NCBI RefSeq assembly: GCF_034808145.1
Contig: NZ_JAXHGM010000013.1
Coordinates: 1 to 64,000, forward strand
Reading direction: 5' to 3'
DNA length: 64,000 nt
DNA from: Halorubellus sp034808145
GTDB taxonomy: Archaea; Halobacteriota; Halobacteria; Halobacteriales; Natrialbaceae
The translations under genes and the position numbers were made by a program. The notes beneath the pieces were generated by a model. That model was not told the origin of the DNA and made no database searches. It saw only the letters and a list, made by a program, of their open reading frames with translations. Below, piece by piece: positions 59,679-64,000 of this stretch. Each line of letters opens with the position of its first letter. The stretch's first letter is position 1.

Positions 59679-62621
59679 TCAGTGCTCGAAGGCGTCAACG
59701 ACGACAGCCATGTTCACCAGATCGGGCTCGTCAGGAACGACCTGTTTCTCGTTTTCGAGTCGAGCCAGCTCTGCATTCTTCTTCGCTCGCAAATCAGCAA
59801 GCTCGCTATGATGTTTTGCCAGAACGGCACTCATGTCCTCGCCGGCACGATCACGCTTCTCGAACTGCTCGATTCGATCTTCAAGGTCATCGATGCGGTA
59901 CTGGAAGTAGTTCTCAGCGTGTTCTCGTCGAATCCGGACCTCCCGCTCTCGTTCGGCTCGGGCTTCCTGTGCGAGATCGTCCACGAGCTCCCACGCCACT
60001 TCCTCAGCCGTCGAGACGAGCTGACTAGCCTGTGAGGTTACGGCACCGATTGAGGGATGGTCCTCGACAGCGGACGGCGGGAGACCACCCGTAATGTCGA
60101 TGCCCTGGGTCAGGGTGGTCCCACTGGGTGTGACGTAGACCTGAGCAAGTTGTTCAGTGACGGTATCTCCGGTCCCCGAGAGGTAGCCGATTCGATAGTG
60201 ACAGAGGAGAGCAGGCGTCTCCAGTTGCTCCCCACCAGTGAGGACCGCTGTCTGTCCACCGACAGCATCCGTGTCGAGACAGTACGCCATCATCGCCCGA
60301 ACCACAGGATGGTCCAGTGTGATGAATTCGAGAGTGTCGTCGACAAGCGCGTTCTCACGGTCGAACGTGGCGCCGTTATACCGGCTCTCGACGTCATCGC
60401 CAGTGAGCCGGTCAGGCACAACCAGATCGAACACGTCACCACCATCTTCTGCAGGACCGGGACGAACGTTTTCGATGCCGCCCTCGAACTCTCGACAGAC
60501 CGTTCTGACGAGGTACGCGACGTCCTCATCACTGATTGTATCGGCAGCGCTCTCTTCGACAATATCGAGGATATCGCGGTCTTCCTTGCTCAAATCGAAC
60601 TTATCCCGAATCAGGAGCTCTTCGTCAACACGACGGACCGCCTCCTCCTGGTCTTCGATAATCGCCTCGATATCGTCGACGACAGTGTCGGGACTGTCTC
60701 CCGCTGCGAGCGCAGACATGATCTGCTCCTCGAGATTGACGTCGTCGAGCACGAGTCCGAGCACGTCAGAACTCATCCCCAGCGTCTCCTCAATCTCGTC
60801 AATCTTCTCCAGAAGCCGCTCGAGGATGATACTCTCCCGGGTATCCTGGAAGAAGAGGTTCCGAATCTCAACCGTCTCTTCCTGGCCGTAGCGGTGGAGG
60901 CGCCCGATTCGTTGATCGATACGCGTCGGGTTCCACGGCAGGTCGTAGTTCACCATCAGATGGGCGAACTGCAGGTTCAGGCCTTCCCGAGCTGCATCCG
61001 TGGCCAGCATGATGTTCGCTGGACCTTCGAACTTCGCGAACTGCCGCTGGCGCTCTGACTGTGAGAGGTCGCCGTATATTTCGGCGATGTCACGATCGCT
61101 GAACACGCGTCCTTTGAGATACTCGAGCGTGTCGGTGTACTCCGTGAAAATGAGGATCTTCTCGTCCGGGTCTTCCTCCAAGATTTCGTCGACGTACTCT
61201 CGCAGCTGCTCTGCCTTCGAGTCAACCGGAATGGCCTTTGCCTGATTATAGAGGTCCCGAACCATCGAGAGCTCTTTCTCAATCTTCTCCGGGTCACCAG
61301 AGGCGACTGCACCACCCAGTTCCTCCTCAACGTGTTCCCGTTGCGCCTCCGTGAGCATCTCCGGGTCCTCCCGATATTCATCCAGCAGACTCTTTGTAAC
61401 CGGTGAGAGGTCGCCCGGGTCTGCACCGCCTGCCTTGATGGACTCCATCCGGTTGCGGAGGGATTGCTGAATAGCGTAGATCGAGGAGACGAGGCGCTTC
61501 TGATAGAGCACCATCGCAAATCCTGCAGCGTCGTTTTCCTCCTGGGTTGCGAGATTATAGTGTTCAGTGATGTACTCCGTGATGTCGTCGTAGAGTTCGC
61601 GCTCCTGCGGAGTGAACGTGACCGGGAGCGTCTGGATGTTCTTTTCCGGGAACATCTTCGAACCGTCCGCCTCGTACATTTCGTCCTTGAGACGGCGAAT
61701 CATCAGGTCTTCCAGTCCCTCCTTACTGACGTCGTGCTCGTCGCGGAACCGATAGGGGTCAAGGAGCGAGATCATGAAGTAGAACTGATCCCGTTTTCCG
61801 TTATGAGGCGTCCCTGTGAGGAAGAGCAGACCGTCTGAAGTTTCGGAGACTGCTTCACCGACTTTGTAGCGGTCAATCTTATTGACTCCGTGCTTGCCTT
61901 CACGGCGTGCTGTGAGATGGTGTGATTCGTCGAAGATGGCGATATCCCAGTCTTCCTGTACGTTCTTCAGCGCCGACAGCATGTCCTCCTGTTTGGCGAA
62001 GTCGATAGAGGTGATGATTCGATCCTCGTGTGACCAGACGTTCTCCGCAGGGTAGGCATCCCGCTTGGCTTTGACGTAATCGCGGTCGTAGATGACGTAG
62101 TTCGTGTCGAATTTCTCGCGGAGTTCTTCCTGCCACTGGGTGGTCAGTGGAGCGGGGGCAACGATGAGGACCCGGTCAGCCTGTCCGCGGGCGGCAAGTT
62201 CTTCGATGACGATTGCGGCCTCGATGGTCTTCCCGAGCCCCACCTCGTCGCCAATGAGGTAGCGGTGGTCATACGACGTGAGAATTTCGTGAGCCGCTTT
62301 CACCTGGTGGGGGGCGATGTCGATGCGGTTGTTCTCCAGCGCGACGAATCGGTCCTGTCGGTGAGCCAGATCGAGTTCTGCTGCGCGAGCCCGGAGATTG
62401 AACCGCTCAGGGTCATCGAACTCCCCTTTCTCAAGAAGCGTGTCGCTGCTGTCAATCAGGTCAACGACCGCGGTCGGGAGTTTTTTCGACGAATCATCAT
62501 CGGTCAGGATATGGAGAAGACACTGCCCAGAAGATCGGTGATTGATTTTGACAGCTTCACCCTCACCGCCAGCAAAGCTCACTCGGTCGCCGATCTCAAA
62601 GCCGCATTCACAATCAGACAC
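59679..62621 (-). CDS. SNF2-family helicase of the defence cluster
   Basis: A 980-residue protein. Domain order: an N-terminal SH3-like region (FEIGDRVSFAGGEGEAVKIN), the DEAD/SNF2 helicase N-lobe with YLIGDEVGLGKTIEAAIVIE (Walker A, 124-132) and IAIFDESHHLTARR (DESHH, 231-235), the helicase C-lobe with GLNLQFAHLMVNYDLPWNPT and RIDQRIGRLHRYGQ, then a long helical C-terminus. This RapA/DrmD-like SNF2 type translocates on double-stranded DNA. With the C5 methyltransferase downstream and the divergent HNH nuclease it resembles restriction-type systems such as DISARM, though the DISARM core genes drmA, drmB and drmC are not in the window. Confidence 0.88.
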   Translation of the reverse strand: MSDCECGFEIGDRVSFAGGEGEAVKINHRSSGQCLLHILTDDDSSKKLPTAVVDLIDSSDTLLEKGEFDDPERFNLRARAAELDLAHRQDRFVALENNRIDIAPHQVKAAHEILTSYDHRYLIGDEVGLGKTIEAAIVIEELAARGQADRVLIVAPAPLTTQWQEELREKFDTNYVIYDRDYVKAKRDAYPAENVWSHEDRIITSIDFAKQEDMLSALKNVQEDWDIAIFDESHHLTARREGKHGVNKIDRYKVGEAVSETSDGLLFLTGTPHNGKRDQFYFMISLLDPYRFRDEHDVSKEGLEDLMIRRLKDEMYEADGSKMFPEKNIQTLPVTFTPQERELYDDITEYITEHYNLATQEENDAAGFAMVLYQKRLVSSIYAIQQSLRNRMESIKAGGADPGDLSPVTKSLLDEYREDPEMLTEAQREHVEEELGGAVASGDPEKIEKELSMVRDLYNQAKAIPVDSKAEQLREYVDEILEEDPDEKILIFTEYTDTLEYLKGRVFSDRDIAEIYGDLSQSERQRQFAKFEGPANIMLATDAAREGLNLQFAHLMVNYDLPWNPTRIDQRIGRLHRYGQEETVEIRNLFFQDTRESIILERLLEKIDEIEETLGMSSDVLGLVLDDVNLEEQIMSALAAGDSPDTVVDDIEAIIEDQEEAVRRVDEELLIRDKFDLSKEDRDILDIVEESAADTISDEDVAYLVRTVCREFEGGIENVRPGPAEDGGDVFDLVVPDRLTGDDVESRYNGATFDRENALVDDTLEFITLDHPVVRAMMAYCLDTDAVGGQTAVLTGGEQLETPALLCHYRIGYLSGTGDTVTEQLAQVYVTPSGTTLTQGIDITGGLPPSAVEDHPSIGAVTSQASQLVSTAEEVAWELVDDLAQEARAEREREVRIRREHAENYFQYRIDDLEDRIEQFEKRDRAGEDMSAVLAKHHSELADLRAKKNAELARLENEKQVVPDEPDLVNMAVVVDAFEH

Positions 62622-62731
62622 TGCTGAAAGCAGATGTGGTGTCTCAACTTAACGTTCCGGTATGGGACCCAAGTTCACTACCGCAAATAGGTATATTATC
62701 CGGAGTGTTTTTGCCGACAGATCGTCATGAA

Positions 62732-63784
62732 ATGGATATCATGGAGCACGCGTTCCGGGTTGGCGAAACCTATCGAGACACCGGGACCTTCAGGAACGCA
62801 GAAGACCAGTTCCTGCGGTGGATTCGCGGCCCACTAAACAGCGGAATCAAGAACACGGGTGGAATTCGGGACTTGGGTGCGGATCGCTCCGAGACGCCCG
62901 CGGCACTCGTCCTCGTTTCGAACGATGCCGGTGTTTCGCAGCATGATGATCCGTGGGAGGATACGCTGGCAGTCAACGCCGGGTACGTGAGCTACTGGGG
63001 TGATGCGAAGAAGGACCTCGGGTATGACGAGTCACCACAGAATCGGAAGATCAAGGATGCGTTTGACAGGGCAGCCGCAGGCCGGCGTGAGGAGGTTCCT
63101 CCTGTTCTCGTGTTTCGGAAGCCGGAGAGTGGCGTCGTTGAGTTCTGTGGGCTCTGCGTCCCGGATCACTTCGAGGTGCAACCTTATCAGGATGATTCAG
63201 GGGAACAGATTCCGAACTATCGGTTTCACTTCTCAATCCTTAACACCCAGGCAGTCCCAGTCTCGTGGCTCCACGAGCGTGCGCAGGCGAACGACGACGA
63301 CAAGGCGCCCGAGGTCTGGAATCAGTGGAGAAGGGAAGGAGAGGTCTCGCAGTGGCCGACAGGCGAACTCTTGGATACGGGAGGGAAGATTCGACGGTAT
63401 GAATCGATCGAGACGACAGTCAGTGAAGCATTCCGAGCGGAGACGTTCGAACGATTTGGGCACGCTTGCGCGATGACCGGTATTCGTGAGGAGTCGCTAC
63501 TCGACCTGGCGCACGTCCTGCCACGGAGTCAGCACCCCGACCTCGCAGAACACTCAGAGAACGTATTGGTGCTGAACTCGCTACACCATCGTGCGTTCGA
63601 CGCCGCGCTGTTCACAATCGACAGCGAGTACCGAATCCGGACGAGCCCGTCCTTCGAGCCTGCCCACCCGTTCCTCAGGGAGACGATAGTTGAACAAGAA
63701 GGCGAACAGCTCTCGCTCCCCTCGAACGCACAGCTCCAGCCGGGGTTCCTGGAAGAATTGAACGGCGGGCTTTCGTGGCTGTAG
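62732..63784 (+). CDS. HNH restriction-type endonuclease
   Basis: About 350 residues. The C-terminal HNH domain reads HACAMTGIREESLLDLAHV, then ENVLVLNSLHHRAFDAALF; numbered from a possible upstream GTG, H293, N309 and H318 are the metal or catalytic residues. The N-terminal domain (with VPPVLVFRKPESGVVEFCGL) is similar to recognition domains of modification-dependent HNH nucleases. It is divergent from the SNF2 gene (110 bp). A GGTATATTATC promoter box at about 62687 supports the ATG at 62732 rather than the GTG at 62636. Cutting unmodified or modified foreign DNA is the probable function. Confidence 0.86.
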   Translation: MDIMEHAFRVGETYRDTGTFRNAEDQFLRWIRGPLNSGIKNTGGIRDLGADRSETPAALVLVSNDAGVSQHDDPWEDTLAVNAGYVSYWGDAKKDLGYDESPQNRKIKDAFDRAAAGRREEVPPVLVFRKPESGVVEFCGLCVPDHFEVQPYQDDSGEQIPNYRFHFSILNTQAVPVSWLHERAQANDDDKAPEVWNQWRREGEVSQWPTGELLDTGGKIRRYESIETTVSEAFRAETFERFGHACAMTGIREESLLDLAHVLPRSQHPDLAEHSENVLVLNSLHHRAFDAALFTIDSEYRIRTSPSFEPAHPFLRETIVEQEGEQLSLPSNAQLQPGFLEELNGGLSWL

Positions 63785-63802
63785 TTTTTTGAGGTTCGCT
63801 AT

Positions 63803-64000
63803 TCAGCCTTCGTTTACTGCCTCTTCCACGATTTCGATTTCTTCCTCAGTGAGGTCGTAGAGGTCGTAAACGATCTCATCGATGAGCCGGTCGATATTCC
63901 AGATCTTCTCGTCGAGTTCGTCGGCGCGTTCTTTCGCCTCAATGTACCGCTGGAGGTCGTCAGCGACGTCATCGGGATCAGGGAGAGTCATTCCTTTTAG
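63803..64000 (-). CDS. C-terminal end of a possible adenine methyltransferase/RM gene (partial)
   Basis: The frame ends at 63803 and is still open at the window edge. The tail LDEKIWNIDRLIDEIVYDLY with LTEEEIEIVEEAV is the typical last part of Eco57I/TaqI-like type II restriction-modification and PglX-type adenine methyltransferases (the pattern L-I-D-E-I-V-Y-x-L-Y-x-L-T-E-E-E-I). An ATG at 63991 would give a 62-residue protein, but a longer gene entering from beyond 64000 is more likely. It converges on the HNH gene. Confidence 0.5.
   Translation of the reverse strand, partial: LKGMTLPDPDDVADDLQRYIEAKERADELDEKIWNIDRLIDEIVYDLYDLTEEEIEIVEEAVNEG

Noticed and set aside
1..64000. CRISPR arrays, tRNA and rRNA genes
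   Set aside because: No regularly spaced short repeats with unique spacers and no tRNA or rRNA-like sequence noticed by eye. The Cas4-like nuclease is not accompanied by other cas genes.

Overview
The window comes from a haloarchaeon (class Halobacteria), most likely a plasmid, megaplasmid or integrated conjugative element rather than core chromosome. The evidence is an Orc1/Cdc6 gene beside an origin with ORB-type repeats, archaeal TFB, PCNA, RPA and archaeo-eukaryotic primases, strongly acidic high-GC proteins, Tat-type lipoboxes, a PGF-CTERM surface protein, leaderless promoters with TTTAT-type boxes, and an ISH1-like IS5-family element with an 8-bp target duplication. I saw no rRNA, tRNA or CRISPR array. 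All functional calls come from motif reading alone; no database search was run.

Layout. 1-2.7 kb: orc1/cdc6 and a replication origin with seven ORB-like repeats in opposed orientations around an AT-rich core. 2.7-16.1 kb: one tightly overlapping operon that looks like a type IV secretion or conjugation apparatus (RHH-like regulator, pilin-like protein, large exported protein, lipoprotein, VirB6-like membrane protein, VirB4-like ATPase with an N-terminal membrane segment, VirD4/TraG-like ATPase with a C-terminal nuclease-like tail). It runs by overlapping start codons into a PriS-like and PriL-like primase pair (16.1-18.5 kb). 18.5-26.3 kb: accessory genes, two gene remnants, a secreted ComEC-type metallo-beta-lactamase with its DUF3006 partner, lipoproteins and a PGF-CTERM surface protein. 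26.3-34 kb: mobile and degenerate DNA. It holds two near-identical 133-bp structured repeats, a 1299-bp IS that carries a zinc-finger passenger gene and splits a membrane-protein gene at codon 8, and an 825-residue wHTH+PIN protein.

34-46 kb: a replication and information-processing module (OB-fold protein, HicBA, RPA, RPA-associated protein, TFB, Cas4-like nuclease, PCNA, ArdC-like antirestriction protein), closed by IS remnants and an AN1 zinc-finger membrane protein. 46-57 kb: small acidic and zinc-ribbon proteins, winged-helix regulators, a stand-alone MCM-tail-like protein, a second primase-polymerase (NrS-1-like) with a SWIM zinc-finger partner, and a TGT/DpdA-like DUF6610 protein. 57-64 kb: a defence island with a SNF2 helicase, a C5 cytosine methyltransferase, a divergent HNH endonuclease, a CBS protein with a HEPN-like motif, and the tail of a possible adenine methyltransferase-type gene at the edge.

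How it fits together. The element seems able to initiate its own replication (Orc), supply primases, clamp and ssDNA-binding proteins, build a transfer channel, protect incoming DNA (ArdC-like protein, possible DNA modification) and exclude competitors (SNF2/MTase/HNH cluster). The clearest unexplained signal is a recurring promoter element: a TTTAT-like box, then 8-10 bases later a CCCCT...GGAGG imperfect dyad placed just before the start codon. It occurs upstream of at least five of these genes, with looser variants elsewhere, and suggests one plasmid-wide operator.
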